A stretch of 64,000 nt of DNA from Chryseobacterium bernardetii (GCF_003815975.1 NZ_CP033932.1:3267501-3331500), one strand, 5' to 3'; positions 20,284 to 31,051 are shown, counted from the stretch's first letter. The notes: generated by a model from the sequence alone, not told the origin. Translations and numbers: made by a program.

Positions 20284-22299
20284 ATGTTCAGATTTAAACT
20301 CTTTATTTTCAGCTTTCTCATTGCCGGATACTGTTTAAATGCGCAGTCAACCGTTTGGTTAGACCAGTTGGATTTGAGCGTTGTAACACAGGGGCACGGA
20401 AAACCGGGCATCAATACTTCGGTGGACGGAAAACCTATAACCATTGCCGGCGAAGTTTTCAAAAGAGGCTTCGGAACCCACGCTGAAAGTTCTTTGTTGA
20501 TTAAATTAAATGGCAAAGCAAAAAGCTTTACCGCAATGGTGGGAATGGATGATGAAATCAAAGGGCAGAATCCCGCTGCCGAATTTGAAATTTACGGCGA
20601 CAACAAAAAACTTTGGTCAAGCGGGGTCATGAAATTAGGCGATAAAGCAAAGCCTGTTTCCGTTTTGCTGGAAGGTGTAAAACAATTAGAATTAGTCGTA
20701 ACAGACGGCGGAAACGGACCTTATTATGACCACGCCGATTGGGCAGATGCTAAGTTTGAAACAGAAGGCGCAAAACTGACAACATTTAACCCGATTTCAT
20801 CTGTACCTTATATTTTGACGCCAAAAGCTGCGGCAGCTCCAAAAATTAATTCAGCAGGCGTTTACGGAGTCCGTCCTGGCTCACCTTTTTTGTTCAGGGT
20901 TGCAGCAACGGGTGACAGACCAATGACTTTTGTGGCTAAAAACCTTCCGAAAGGTTTAACAATAGATTCACAGACCGGAATCATCACTGGAAAAATAGAT
21001 TCTAAAGGAAGTTATGAAGTGACTTTGAATGCTAAAAATGCGAAAGGTTCAGTTTCAAAAAAATTAAAAATAGAAAGCGGAGACAGAATCGCTCTCACGC
21101 CTACAATGGGCTGGAATAGCTGGAACTGCTTCGGACATGAAGTTTCTGCCGATAAAGTGAAACGTACAGCAGATGCCCTTATAAAGTCGGGACTAATCAA
21201 TCATGGATGGAATTATATCAATATTGATGATTCCTGGCAGTATAACAGAGATGGAAAAGACCCTTCATTCCAAGGAAAAATGCGCGATGAAAACGGTTAT
21301 ATCCTGACCAATTCCAAATTTCCTGATATGAAAGGTCTTGCAGACTACATGCATAACAATGGCTTGAAAATGGGAATTTATTCTTCCCCCGGTCCATGGA
21401 CCTGTGGCGGATGTGCCGGAAGCTATGGTTACGAAAAACAGGATGCTGAAAGCTATACCAAATGGGGCGTTGATTACCTGAAATATGACTGGTGCAGCTA
21501 TGGCGGTGTAATTGACGGGCTGCCGGATAATGATCCCAATAAAGTTCCTTCTCTTGCCTTTCAGGGCGGCGGAGATCCGGATAAAGGCGTGAAACCGTTC
21601 AAACTGATGGGAAGTCTTTTGAAGCAGCAGCCGAGAGACATCGTGTACAACCTCTGCCAATATGGAATGGGTGATGTATGGAAGTGGGGTGATGAGGTCA
21701 ATGCACAATCCTGGCGTACCACCAACGATATTACAGATACATGGTCAAGCGTAAAGAATATTGCCCTTGCTCAGGACAAGGCAGCTCCTTTTGCGAAACC
21801 CGGAAACCGGAACGATCCGGATATGCTGGTTGTTGGCGTTGTTGGCTGGGGAAATCCACATCAGAGCCGGTTGAAGCCTGATGAACAGTATCTTCATATG
21901 AGTCTGTGGAGCATTTTTTCAGCCCCGTTGCTGATTGGCTGTGATCTTGAGAAATTGGATGATTTCACTTTAAACCTTCTGACGAATGACGAAGTTATTG
22001 CCGTCAATCAGGATGCTTTGGGAAAACAGGGTGTTTGTTTGCAGACCATTGGTGAGCTCAGAATTTATGTCAAAGAATTGGAGGACGGAAGCAAAGCGGT
22101 GGCTTTTACCAATTTCGGAAGAGAAAAAGTGACGCTGCCATATAAAGATTTCAAAAAATTAGGGATTTCCGGTGTTCAGACGGTTCGTGACCTTTGGAGA
22201 CAGAAGGATATTGCAGAAATCAATACGGACAAAAAAGGTCTTTCATTGGACATTCCGGCACATGGCGTTGCCTATTATAAATTCATTTCACTCAAATAA
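20284..22299 (+). CDS. GH27 alpha-galactosidase with NPCBM and Ig-like domains
   Basis: Using the ATG at 20284, which is followed by a good signal peptide (to LNAQ), the product has 671 residues; an upstream in-frame ATG falls inside the palindromic repeat. Residues ~22-165 form an NPCBM sugar-binding domain (GFGTHAESSLLIKL), ~190-270 a putative Ig domain (LPKGLTIDSQTGIITGKI), and ~275-671 the GH27 catalytic part. The latter shows MGWNSWNCFGHEV, nucleophile Asp402 in LKYDWCSYGG and acid/base Asp513 in RNDPDML. It would release terminal alpha-galactose, or beta-L-arabinopyranose, which some GH27 enzymes prefer. galK and galT later in the window could use the galactose. Confidence 0.92.
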   Translation: MFRFKLFIFSFLIAGYCLNAQSTVWLDQLDLSVVTQGHGKPGINTSVDGKPITIAGEVFKRGFGTHAESSLLIKLNGKAKSFTAMVGMDDEIKGQNPAAEFEIYGDNKKLWSSGVMKLGDKAKPVSVLLEGVKQLELVVTDGGNGPYYDHADWADAKFETEGAKLTTFNPISSVPYILTPKAAAAPKINSAGVYGVRPGSPFLFRVAATGDRPMTFVAKNLPKGLTIDSQTGIITGKIDSKGSYEVTLNAKNAKGSVSKKLKIESGDRIALTPTMGWNSWNCFGHEVSADKVKRTADALIKSGLINHGWNYINIDDSWQYNRDGKDPSFQGKMRDENGYILTNSKFPDMKGLADYMHNNGLKMGIYSSPGPWTCGGCAGSYGYEKQDAESYTKWGVDYLKYDWCSYGGVIDGLPDNDPNKVPSLAFQGGGDPDKGVKPFKLMGSLLKQQPRDIVYNLCQYGMGDVWKWGDEVNAQSWRTTNDITDTWSSVKNIALAQDKAAPFAKPGNRNDPDMLVVGVVGWGNPHQSRLKPDEQYLHMSLWSIFSAPLLIGCDLEKLDDFTLNLLTNDEVIAVNQDALGKQGVCLQTIGELRIYVKELEDGSKAVAFTNFGREKVTLPYKDFKKLGISGVQTVRDLWRQKDIAEINTDKKGLSLDIPAHGVAYYKFISLK

Positions 22300-22312
22300 A
22301 TAAGATTAAGAT

Positions 22313-23719
22313 ATGAATCAACGAAACTTAAAATATATCACACTTTCTTTTCTGTTGGCAGGGATTGGTATTTCTGCGCAGAATCCGGTTATTCAGAACC
22401 ACTTTACGCCAGATCCGGCTCCCATGGTCTATAAAGGAAAAATGTATGTTTATACAGGGGATGATCAGCCGGGATTTGATTTTTATACAATGACCAAATG
22501 GCGGGTGTATTCCACGAAAGATATGGTCAATTATACAGACCATGGTTCTCCTATTTCTTTAGAGTCTTTCAGCTGGGCGCGGGATAGGGCCTGGGCAGCA
22601 CAGTGTATTGAAAGAAATGGTAAATTCTACTGGTATATCTGTGCACAGACCGTTGACAACAATATGGCTATTGGGGTTGCGGTGTCTGACAGTCCTACCG
22701 GGCCTTTCAGAGATGCTTTGGGAAAACCTCTGATTTCAACCGGAACCTGGGATAATATTGACCCGACGGTTTTTATAGATGATGACGGGCAGGCTTATCT
22801 GTATTGGGGAAACAGTAAATTATTTTATGTGAAACTCAATAAAGATATGACTTCCTATCAGGGGAAAATCACAGAAATTCCGCAATCGGTGGAAGCTTTT
22901 GGCGGGCTGAGACGCCCCGGGAAAAGTGATGAAGTTCTGCAAAAACAGGAAAAATTTGATGATGTATATGTAGAAGGGCCATGGCTTTACAAGCGTAACA
23001 ATCAATACTATATGATGTACGCCGGAATGACCGGAAGAACAGAATGTTTATCCTATTCAACCAGCCCATCGCCAACCGGGCCGTGGAAATATCAGGGGAA
23101 AATAATGACCGACCAGCCGACCAACAGCTTTACCAACCATGGCGGAATTATCGATTTCAAAGGAAAGTCCTATCTGTTTTACCATACCGGACTATTGCCG
23201 GCCGGAGGAAGCTACGGACGCTCAACTGCTGTAGAAGAATTCAGATATAATGCTGACGGGACTATTCCGAAGATTATAATGACCAAAGAAGGTGTAGCTC
23301 CGGCTGGAATCTTAAATCCATATCAGAGAACCGAAGCCGAAACTATGGCATGGTTGGAAAAATGCAGCACTTCCGAAAACAGGAAAACCGGAGTGTATGT
23401 CTCCGATGCCAGAGCAGGAGGATATATCAGGGTCCGTTCGGTAGATTTTGAAAAAGGGGCTTCTGCATTTTCAGCTTCCGTTGCCGCAGGAATTGATGGC
23501 GGAATTTTGGAAGTTCATCTGGATGATGTTAAAGGACCGAAAATAGCTCAGATTGAGATTCCGAGAACCGGTGGCTGGGAAGAGTTCAAAACCCTGACCT
23601 CAAAAATTTCAGAATCCGTTTCCGGTGTTCACGATCTGTATTTTGTGTTCCAGGGAAAAAATATTACGGCAGGGAGAAAGCTGTTTAATTTCGATTACTG
23701 GAGCTTTCAGAAAAAATAA
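22313..23719 (+). CDS. GH43-CBM6 arabinoxylan arabinofuranohydrolase-like enzyme (copy 2)
   Basis: The 468-residue protein has a signal peptide (to GISAQ), the [19 protein letters not shown] start with the general-base Asp, and [40 protein letters not shown] holds the acid Glu, and a C-terminal CBM6-like sandwich (AETMAWLEK... to FNFDYWSF) follows. Relative to copy 1 it carries an insertion of about 15 residues rich in charged amino acids ([20 protein letters not shown]) before the acid Glu strand, which may reshape the substrate pocket. It is separated from copy 3 by 2 bp. Confidence 0.9.
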   Translation: MNQRNLKYITLSFLLAGIGISAQNPVIQNHFTPDPAPMVYKGKMYVYTGDDQPGFDFYTMTKWRVYSTKDMVNYTDHGSPISLESFSWARDRAWAAQCIERNGKFYWYICAQTVDNNMAIGVAVSDSPTGPFRDALGKPLISTGTWDNIDPTVFIDDDGQAYLYWGNSKLFYVKLNKDMTSYQGKITEIPQSVEAFGGLRRPGKSDEVLQKQEKFDDVYVEGPWLYKRNNQYYMMYAGMTGRTECLSYSTSPSPTGPWKYQGKIMTDQPTNSFTNHGGIIDFKGKSYLFYHTGLLPAGGSYGRSTAVEEFRYNADGTIPKIIMTKEGVAPAGILNPYQRTEAETMAWLEKCSTSENRKTGVYVSDARAGGYIRVRSVDFEKGASAFSASVAAGIDGGILEVHLDDVKGPKIAQIEIPRTGGWEEFKTLTSKISESVSGVHDLYFVFQGKNITAGRKLFNFDYWSFQKK

Positions 23720-23721
23720 AA

Positions 23722-25104
23722 ATGACTATGAAAAATACAATACAATATATACTGGGGCTTTGTTTGATAGGTTTTTCCGAAAGTTTATCAGCGCAGAACC
23801 CTATTATTCAGACCAATTATACTGCAGACCCGGCACCAATGGTGTACAATGACAGGCTGTATGTATATACCACACACGATGAAGACGATTCTACCTGGTT
23901 TACCATGAACGACTGGAAAGTGTATTCCACCAACGATATGGTCAACTGGACAGATCACGGGACAATCCTCTCATATAAAGATTTCGACTGGGCAAAACGG
24001 GATGCCTGGGCTGCACAATGTGTAGAAAGAAACGGAAAGTTTTTTATGTACGTTCCGATGTGGTCCAAAACCAATAACAAAGGCGCTATAGGGGTTGCCG
24101 TTGGTGACAGCCCGTTGGGGCCTTTTCATGATCCGCTGGGAAAACCTCTTGTTCAGAGCGAATGGGGAGATATTGATCCCACCGTTTTTGTAGATGATGA
24201 CGGTCAGGCACACATGTACTGGGGAAATCCTAAGCTTAAATACGTAAAACTGAATGAAGATATGATCTCCTATTCCGGAAATATTGTAGAAGTTCCGATG
24301 ACCGAAGAATCATTTGGCAAAAGAGACGGAAAGCCTAACCCGGAAAGACCCACAAAATACGAGGAAGGCCCGTGGCTGTACAAAAGGAAAAACCTGTATT
24401 ATCTTTTCTGGCCGGGTGGCCCGCTTCCTGAATTCATAGGATATTCTACAGGTAAAACAGCACAGGGACCCTGGAAATATGGAGGAATTGTAATGCCTAC
24501 TGAAGGGAAATCATTCACCAATCATCCCGGTGTTATTGATTTCCGGGGGAAAACCTATTTCTTTTATCACAATGGTGCATTGCCGGGCGGAAGCGGTTTT
24601 ACAAGATCGGTAAGTCTGGAAGAGCTTACCTTCAATAAAGATGGATCCATTTCGCCATTTAAAATGACTAACGGAATTACAAAAGCTATCGCAACAGTTA
24701 ATCCTTATTCATTCAATCAGGCAGAAATGATTGCCTGGTCGGAAAATGTAAAATCCTATCAGAATAAAGAGGTTGGTGTTTTCATCAAAGCAAAGAAAAA
24801 TGGAGCGTATACCAGTGTAAAGAACGTTGATTTCCAGAAAAAAGGAGCTAGTTCTTTTTCTGCAAGAGTAGGGACTACCCATAACAGTGACGTAACAATG
24901 ACCGTTCATCTGGATGCTGTGAACGGCCCGGTTGCTGCAACGGTAAAGGTTCCGATGACGGGTGGAGATGACCGCTGGGAAACAATAAAAGTTCCGATGG
25001 CTGAAAAGATTACCGGTATTCATGATCTGTACTTTGTATTCAATGGAAAAGCCTCAACAGATATTATGTATTTCGATTACTGGACCTTTCTTGAAAATAA
25101 TTGA
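23722..25104 (+). CDS. GH43-CBM6 arabinoxylan arabinofuranohydrolase-like enzyme (copy 3)
   Basis: The 460-residue protein begins [13 protein letters not shown]; a second ATG at 23728 is equally possible. It has a signal peptide to [42 protein letters not shown] and [18 protein letters not shown] supply the GH43 triad, and a CBM6-like domain ([10 protein letters not shown]... to MYFDYWTF) ends the protein. It is the third paralogue, starts 2 bp after copy 2 and is followed 3 bp later by GH97, so these genes form one transcription unit. Predicted target is arabinofuranose on xylan. Confidence 0.9.
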   Translation: MTMKNTIQYILGLCLIGFSESLSAQNPIIQTNYTADPAPMVYNDRLYVYTTHDEDDSTWFTMNDWKVYSTNDMVNWTDHGTILSYKDFDWAKRDAWAAQCVERNGKFFMYVPMWSKTNNKGAIGVAVGDSPLGPFHDPLGKPLVQSEWGDIDPTVFVDDDGQAHMYWGNPKLKYVKLNEDMISYSGNIVEVPMTEESFGKRDGKPNPERPTKYEEGPWLYKRKNLYYLFWPGGPLPEFIGYSTGKTAQGPWKYGGIVMPTEGKSFTNHPGVIDFRGKTYFFYHNGALPGGSGFTRSVSLEELTFNKDGSISPFKMTNGITKAIATVNPYSFNQAEMIAWSENVKSYQNKEVGVFIKAKKNGAYTSVKNVDFQKKGASSFSARVGTTHNSDVTMTVHLDAVNGPVAATVKVPMTGGDDRWETIKVPMAEKITGIHDLYFVFNGKASTDIMYFDYWTFLENN

Positions 25105-25107
25105 GTT

Positions 25108-27045
25108 ATGAGAAAAAAAGTTTTATATATCGTATTCAGCCTGTTTCTTATCAGCAAAAGCTTTGCGCAGGTAGCAGAAATTTCAAGCCCTGATGGACAT
25201 CTGAAACTTCAGGTTTTTTCAGAAGATGGGAAAGCCTTTTATGATGTTATCCTTCAGGGAAAAATAATGCTTGAAAAATCCCCGTTAGGCTTAGTCACCA
25301 ATGAGTCCGATTTCTCAAAGAATATGAAGTTTGTGGACAGCAAAAAAGATATCGTTTCTAAGAAATATACGAACGAAAAAATCAAAAAATCTGAGATTGA
25401 TTACAAAGCCAATACTTTATCGGCTAATTTCATCAATGCAGATCAGCATGAAATAGGCATTGAATTTCAGGTGAGCAACAACAATATTGCTTTCCGTTAT
25501 AATATTCCACCGATGAAAGAACGGCTGAGTGTTGTGGTACAGTCAGAAACCACAGGATACAGATTCCCGTCACAGACGACTACTTTTCTTTCACCTATGA
25601 TGAAGCCGATGACGGGATTTGCCCGCACAGCGCCAAGTTATGAAAGCGGTTATAAAGCTGATGCTGAGCTGGGAATGCCATCTGATTACGGATACGTTTT
25701 CCCTGGCCTGTTCCATATTGGAAATGAGGGTTGGGTATTACTTTCTGAGACAGGAGTGAACGGTACGTATTGTGCTTCACACCTTGAAACCACAGCAGAA
25801 AAAAATCTTTACAAAGTAGCTTATCCGAATATTGCTGAAAATAACGGTTTCGGAAGTACCGGAGCAGCTGTTTCTCTTCCCGGAAAAACACCGTGGAGAA
25901 CAATTACAGTAGGCAGCTCCCTGAAACCCATCGTAGAAACTACCATTCCTTTTGATGTGGTAGATCCGATGTATGAGCCGTCACAGGAGTATCAGTTCGG
26001 AAAATCTACCTGGAGCTGGATTCTGTGGCAGGATAACAGTATGAATTATGATGATCAGGTGAAATTCATAGACCTTGCTACTGCACTGAATTATCAGTTT
26101 ATTCTTATGGATGCGCTTTGGGATAAAAACATAGGTAAAGACCGCATGAAAGAGCTTATTCAATATGCAAAATCGAAAAACGTGGGAGTATTACTCTGGT
26201 ACAATTCCAACGGTGCTGCGAATGATGCACCGATGGGACCGAGAAATAAAATGAGCTCATCCGTTGAACGTAAAAAGGAAATGAAATGGCTTAAAGATGT
26301 TGGTGTAAAAGGACTGAAAGTGGATTTCTTCGGAGGAGACAAACAGGAAACCATGCGTCTTTATGAAGATATTTTATCAGATGCCAATGATTTTGGACTA
26401 ACCATTATTTTCCATGGAGCTACTTTACCGAGAGGCTGGGAAGTAATGTACCCGAATTATGCCGGAAGTGAGGCCGTTCTTGCCTCAGAAATGCTTTATT
26501 TCTTAGAAGATGTACGGAAACAGGAAGCTTTTTTTGCCACACTTCATCCTTTCATCAGAAATACAGTGGGAAGTATGGAGTTTGGCGGCACTTTCCTCAA
26601 CAAATATTTAACGAAATCCAACAGGGATAAAAATAAAAGACATACTACGGACGGCTTTCAGTTGGCTACAGCAATCCTGTTTCAGAATCCCGTTCAAATG
26701 TTTGGTGTAATGCCGAATAACCTGACCGATGCTCCGGAATTTCAGCTCAGCTTTATGAAAGAAGTTCCGACACTTTGGGATGAGACAGTTTTCATAGACG
26801 GTTATCCCGGGAAATATGTCGTGGTTGCGAGAAGACATGCGGATCAGTGGTATGTGGCTGGCGTAAATGCTGAGAAGCAATCCCAAAAACTGAAAATAAA
26901 ACTTCCGATGTTCGCCGGGAAAAACCTGAAACTTATCAATGATGATGCAAAAGGAAATACATCAGAAAAAGAAGTGAAAGTGAATGCAAAAGTTGATTTT
27001 ACGATTGAAATTCAGCCGAACGGAGGATTTGTATTGAAAAATTAA
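25108..27045 (+). CDS. GH97 retaining-type alpha-galactosidase (or alpha-glucosidase)
   Basis: The 645-residue protein (signal peptide to SFAQ) has the GH97 N-terminal beta-super-sandwich starting EISSPDGHLKLQVF, then a catalytic barrel with STWSWILWQDNSMNYDDQV. The barrel has Asp406 in GLKVDFFGGDKQ, positioned like the nucleophile Asp of retaining GH97 alpha-galactosidases. Inverting SusB-type alpha-glucosidases use glutamates instead. GSEAVLASE and a C-terminal beta domain follow. Assignment to the retaining group is therefore favoured but based on motif comparison only. It would complement GH27 in removing alpha-galactose caps. Confidence 0.88.
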   Translation: MRKKVLYIVFSLFLISKSFAQVAEISSPDGHLKLQVFSEDGKAFYDVILQGKIMLEKSPLGLVTNESDFSKNMKFVDSKKDIVSKKYTNEKIKKSEIDYKANTLSANFINADQHEIGIEFQVSNNNIAFRYNIPPMKERLSVVVQSETTGYRFPSQTTTFLSPMMKPMTGFARTAPSYESGYKADAELGMPSDYGYVFPGLFHIGNEGWVLLSETGVNGTYCASHLETTAEKNLYKVAYPNIAENNGFGSTGAAVSLPGKTPWRTITVGSSLKPIVETTIPFDVVDPMYEPSQEYQFGKSTWSWILWQDNSMNYDDQVKFIDLATALNYQFILMDALWDKNIGKDRMKELIQYAKSKNVGVLLWYNSNGAANDAPMGPRNKMSSSVERKKEMKWLKDVGVKGLKVDFFGGDKQETMRLYEDILSDANDFGLTIIFHGATLPRGWEVMYPNYAGSEAVLASEMLYFLEDVRKQEAFFATLHPFIRNTVGSMEFGGTFLNKYLTKSNRDKNKRHTTDGFQLATAILFQNPVQMFGVMPNNLTDAPEFQLSFMKEVPTLWDETVFIDGYPGKYVVVARRHADQWYVAGVNAEKQSQKLKIKLPMFAGKNLKLINDDAKGNTSEKEVKVNAKVDFTIEIQPNGGFVLKN

Positions 27046-27094
27046 GGATTGGTCAATATCCGGAGAGTTGAGAAAAAACGAAAAAACAGAAAAA

Positions 27095-28315
27095 ATGCGC
27101 TTCAAAAACTTATATATCTTTATCATTTCGGGATTTTTGGTTTCCTGCTCTTCCTCACAGAGTCTGGAAAAGCAGTCTTCCAAAGACCAGTGGCTCACTA
27201 CCTGGGCAACAGCTCCCCAATTGGTGGAACCTAAAAACCTTGCGCCGGAACCAGGGCTTTCGGGGAACACCCTGCGTCAGGTTGTGCGTGTATCTGTGGG
27301 TGGGAAAAAACTGCGGCTACGTTTCTCCAACAAATATTCCATGGATAGCCTGGAGGTAAAAGCCGTTTCTATTGCCGTGCCGTCCGATAGCAGTAATGTG
27401 GATGCAACCAGCATCAGATCATTAACGTTTGAGAAGAAAAACAGTTTTAAAATTGCTCCCGGATCCGATATTTATTCTGATGAAGTGAACTTTAACCTGA
27501 AGCCTAATTCGTTACTGGCTATTACAATTTCCTATACAAAAGTAACCCAATCTGTCACCGGACATCCGGGGTCAAGAACAACCTCTTTTATTGTTAAAGG
27601 TGAGCAGGCCAATGCTACAGTGTTTAAAAATCCTGTAAAAACAGATCATTGGTATTCGCTTTTTAACATCGATGTAAAGACCGGTGAACCTTCGTATGCG
27701 GTGGCTATTATGGGGAATTCCATTACCGATGGAAGAGGATCGGGAACCAACAGACAGAATCGCTGGCCGGATATTTTTTCTCAGCGGTTATTGGCTAATC
27801 CTTCTACCAGGAATATAAGTGTCCTTAATTTCGGGATTGGTGGGAATTGTGTAGTGCGTGGTGGTTTGGGTCCTACAGCATTAGACCGTTTCGATTATAA
27901 CATCCTCAATCAGCAGGGCGTAAAATGGCTGATCATTCTGGAAGGAGTGAATGATCTGGGAGGAACAGGAGATCCTGATGACGCTTCCAAAAGAACAGAA
28001 GAACTGATTGCAGCTTACCAGGTGATGATTGATAAGGCACATGCTAACGGAATCAAAGTATACGGAGCAACGATTCTTCCTTTCGGAAAGTCGTTCTACG
28101 ACAAACCTTTCCGTATCGAGGCCTGGAAAAAAGTAAACGATTGGATCAGGAACAGCGGGAAGTTTGATGCCGTCATCGATTTTGCCCAACATATGCAGAG
28201 TGAAAATCCGGAAGTCATCTTGAACAATATGCACGATCATGATTTTCTTCATCCCAATGAAGCCGGTTACAGAAGAATGGGAGAATTTGTGGATCTGAAC
28301 TTATTTAAAAATTAA
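27095..28315 (+). CDS. SGNH/GDSL-family esterase lipoprotein
   Basis: The 406-residue product starting at the ATG at 27095 has a lipoprotein signal peptide with lipobox GFLVSC, so it is membrane-anchored. An N-terminal beta domain (WLTTWATAPQLV to about residue 190) precedes the SGNH hydrolase fold. Block I Ser209 is in IMGNSITDGRG, block II GIGGN, block III EGVNDLGG, and the block V Asp/His pair is in DHDFLHPNEAGY. Relatives include carbohydrate deacetylases. The placement between GH97 and GH115 genes suggests removal of acetyl groups from xylan. A TTG at 27068 would only add a charged extension before the signal peptide. Confidence 0.85.
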   Translation: MRFKNLYIFIISGFLVSCSSSQSLEKQSSKDQWLTTWATAPQLVEPKNLAPEPGLSGNTLRQVVRVSVGGKKLRLRFSNKYSMDSLEVKAVSIAVPSDSSNVDATSIRSLTFEKKNSFKIAPGSDIYSDEVNFNLKPNSLLAITISYTKVTQSVTGHPGSRTTSFIVKGEQANATVFKNPVKTDHWYSLFNIDVKTGEPSYAVAIMGNSITDGRGSGTNRQNRWPDIFSQRLLANPSTRNISVLNFGIGGNCVVRGGLGPTALDRFDYNILNQQGVKWLIILEGVNDLGGTGDPDDASKRTEELIAAYQVMIDKAHANGIKVYGATILPFGKSFYDKPFRIEAWKKVNDWIRNSGKFDAVIDFAQHMQSENPEVILNNMHDHDFLHPNEAGYRRMGEFVDLNLFKN

Positions 28316-28332
28316 AATCAAAAAGATATAGT

Positions 28333-30855
28333 ATGAATTTTACAAAAAACATTTCGCTGTTTCTTACGTTGTTGTTTATATTTTTTGTAAAAGCAACCGA
28401 ACCATTTATTTCTTTTGTTAAGACAGAAAATTCGATGGTATTGAAAGAGCGCAATTCAGGGTTGATCCTGTTTTCAGACAGCGATTCGGACAAAGGAATT
28501 CTACGTGCCGTTGCGAATCTTCAATCTGATTTTCAAAAAGTAACCGGTGTTCAGCCTGAGCTTATTTCCCAAAGTTCCGGAGTGAATGGAATGATGATCA
28601 TTATTGGTGAAGCAGGTAAAAGCAAAACCATTGATGCTTTGATCAGACAAAAAAAGCTGGATGGAAAAGCATTAACAGGGAAAAGAGAAAAATATATCAT
28701 TCAGAATGTCAGTAATCCTTTTCCGGGCGTTTCTGAGGCCATTGTGGTTGCAGGAAGTGATAAAAGGGGAACCATTTACGGGATCTATGAAATGTCTCAG
28801 CAGATAGGTGTTTCACCATGGTATTACTGGGCAGATGTTCCGGTTGAGAAAAAAGAAAATGTATACTTTAAAAAAGGAATATATACTGATGGTGAGCCTG
28901 CTGTAGAGTATCGCGGTATTTTCCTTAACGATGAAGAACCTTCACTTGGAGGCTGGGCAAGAGCAACTTTTGGCGGAGTTAATTCTAAATTTTACGAAAA
29001 AGTTTTTGAACTGATTCTGCGTCTTAAAGGAAATTACATCTGGCCGGCAATGTGGGGGAAAGCATTCTATGACGACGATCCTCTGAGCGGGCCGTTAGCA
29101 AATGAAATGGGTATTGTCATGGGAACTTCCCACCATGAGCCTATGGCTTTGGCACAAACCGACTGGCACAGGTATATCAAAAAAAATAACCTCCCGAATG
29201 TCTGGGATTATGCTAAAAATGCGGAGGTTTTACAGAAATTCTGGAAATCCGGAATGGAGAGAAGCAAAAACTGGGAAAAACTTGTTACAGTAGGAATGCG
29301 GGGTGATGGTGATGAAGCGATGGGAGAGGGAACCAATATTTCCCTGCTGGAAAAAATTGTAAAAGACCAACGTAAAATCATCGCTGATGTTACCGGAAAG
29401 AAAGCGGAGAAAACACCTCAAGTCTGGGCATTGTATAAAGAAGTTCAGGACTATTATGATAAAGGAATGAGGGTTCCGGATGATGTTATTCTGCTTTTCT
29501 GTGATGATAACTGGGGAAATGTAAGAAAGCTTCCGGACCTTTCAAAGCCTTTGCATAAAGGAGGATATGGAATCTATTACCACTTCGATTATGTAGGTGG
29601 CCCGAGAAACTCCAAATGGATCAACATAAGCCCTATCCAGAGAGTCTGGGAACAGATGAACCTTTCCTATGAACATAAAGTAGATAAGCTTTGGGTAGTG
29701 AATGTAGGAGATTTAAAACCTATGGAGTTTCCGATCAGTTTTTTCCTGGAAATGGCCTGGAATCCGAAGCAGTTTAATGCTAAAAACCTTTTGGAATATA
29801 CTGAGAAATGGGCTGCTCAGCAGTTTGGTGAAAAACATGCAAAAGAAATTGCCGGGATGATTAATCTGTATTCCAAATACAACAGAAGAGTAACTCCTGA
29901 AACGCTTGACAGCAAAACGTACAGCCTAGAGAATTACCATGAATTTGAAACGGTTTTAAATGATTACAGAGCATTGGCCGTAGACGCCTTACGGTTAAAA
30001 GAGCAGATTCCTGCAGAATATCAGGATGCGTATTATCAGTTGGTTTTGTACCCAATTGATGCATGCAGTAATTTATACGAAATGTACTATGCGGTGGCAA
30101 AAAACAGGGAACTGGCAGCAAAAAAAGATCCTGAAGCCAATTTCTACGCAGATAAAGTGAAGACATGTTTTGAAAGAAACGCTTATCTGGATAATCAATA
30201 CAATAATGTGATTGCCGGAGGAAAATGGAAGCATATGATGGATCAGATGAGGATAGGATATAAAAGTTGGGCAGACGGAAAAGAAAATATAATGCCTGAA
30301 GTGACCTATATTTCTGACGCTGAGGTTCCCAAAGAAAAGGTATTTCAGGAGAAAAACGGCTATGTTTCCATTGAAGCAGAAAATTTTGCAAGAATAAGCA
30401 ATTCTGACCGAATCCATTGGGAAGTGATTCCTGATTTCGGAAAAACAAAATCCGGTGTGACAACCTTTCCACAGAATGTATATCCAAAAAGCGATGAAAA
30501 TATCTGGCTTGAATATGATGTCAATTTTGAATCAAAAGGGGAGTTTGAAGTCCAGTTATTATTAGCACCGACTTTAAACTTTAATCATAATAAAGGATTG
30601 CGTTACGAAATTTCTTTTGATAACGAGACTCCGCAAATTGTTAACTTCAATGGTCATTACAAAGGAGAATTGGGAAGATGGCAGTCCGAACATATTATTA
30701 AATCCGTTACAAAACATTCGGTTCAGCAGGAAGGAAAACACACTTTACGTTTCAGAGTGCTGGAACCGGGCATTGTCCTTGAAAAGATATTGATCAACAC
30801 CGGAGGATTAAAACCCTCTTACCTGGGCGCTCCCGAAAGCGAAATGCTTCACTGA
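28333..30855 (+). CDS. GH115 xylan alpha-1,2-(4-O-methyl)glucuronidase
   Basis: The 840-residue protein has a signal peptide (to VKATEP) and the full GH115 arrangement. The N-terminal domain leads to SDKRGTIYGIYEMSQQIG and SPWYYWADVPV, then the barrel with EYRGIFLNDEEPSLGGWA, LKGNYIWPAMWGKAF and MGTSHHEPM. Further motifs are GMRGDGDEAM, LLFCDDNWGNVR and YYHFDYVGGPR, followed by helical and beta-sandwich C-terminal domains. GH115 removes (Me)GlcA from internal and terminal positions of intact xylan, unlike GH67. The glucuronate could feed the uxaC pathway at the start of the window. It is the last gene of the 8312-30855 run. Confidence 0.95.
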   Translation: MNFTKNISLFLTLLFIFFVKATEPFISFVKTENSMVLKERNSGLILFSDSDSDKGILRAVANLQSDFQKVTGVQPELISQSSGVNGMMIIIGEAGKSKTIDALIRQKKLDGKALTGKREKYIIQNVSNPFPGVSEAIVVAGSDKRGTIYGIYEMSQQIGVSPWYYWADVPVEKKENVYFKKGIYTDGEPAVEYRGIFLNDEEPSLGGWARATFGGVNSKFYEKVFELILRLKGNYIWPAMWGKAFYDDDPLSGPLANEMGIVMGTSHHEPMALAQTDWHRYIKKNNLPNVWDYAKNAEVLQKFWKSGMERSKNWEKLVTVGMRGDGDEAMGEGTNISLLEKIVKDQRKIIADVTGKKAEKTPQVWALYKEVQDYYDKGMRVPDDVILLFCDDNWGNVRKLPDLSKPLHKGGYGIYYHFDYVGGPRNSKWINISPIQRVWEQMNLSYEHKVDKLWVVNVGDLKPMEFPISFFLEMAWNPKQFNAKNLLEYTEKWAAQQFGEKHAKEIAGMINLYSKYNRRVTPETLDSKTYSLENYHEFETVLNDYRALAVDALRLKEQIPAEYQDAYYQLVLYPIDACSNLYEMYYAVAKNRELAAKKDPEANFYADKVKTCFERNAYLDNQYNNVIAGGKWKHMMDQMRIGYKSWADGKENIMPEVTYISDAEVPKEKVFQEKNGYVSIEAENFARISNSDRIHWEVIPDFGKTKSGVTTFPQNVYPKSDENIWLEYDVNFESKGEFEVQLLLAPTLNFNHNKGLRYEISFDNETPQIVNFNGHYKGELGRWQSEHIIKSVTKHSVQQEGKHTLRFRVLEPGIVLEKILINTGGLKPSYLGAPESEMLH

Positions 30856-31001
30856 ATGTTCCAATACTCATCACAAACAACACTTTAATTATGAAACACT
30901 AATTTTATTTACATTCCAATCTGAAATACAGTTCCCTCACAGAGAACGAAGAGAAAGAACAGCGAATGATTTTGTAAGCAACTTTATTTAACAGATCGCT
31001 G

Positions 31002-31051
31002 CCTGATATCATTCAGGGTATTTTCCTGACGGTTTTTGAAAATTAACCGTC
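31002..31051 (+). promoter_or_regulatory. Two stem-loops in the leader of the GH30 gene
   Basis: CCTGA-TATCAT-TCAGG (31002-31017) and GACGGTT-N10-AACCGTC (31028-31051) are two simple hairpins 73-122 bp before the GH30 start. The rest of the 268-bp gap from 30856 holds no gene. I see no convincing -7 box. The hairpins may be 5'-leader structure or the end of the upstream transcript. Confidence 0.3.

Noticed and set aside
29861..30487. 208-codon open frame on the minus strand
   Set aside because: It is fully antisense to the GH115 gene, with no signal peptide or domain motif. Its composition is that of a shadow frame.
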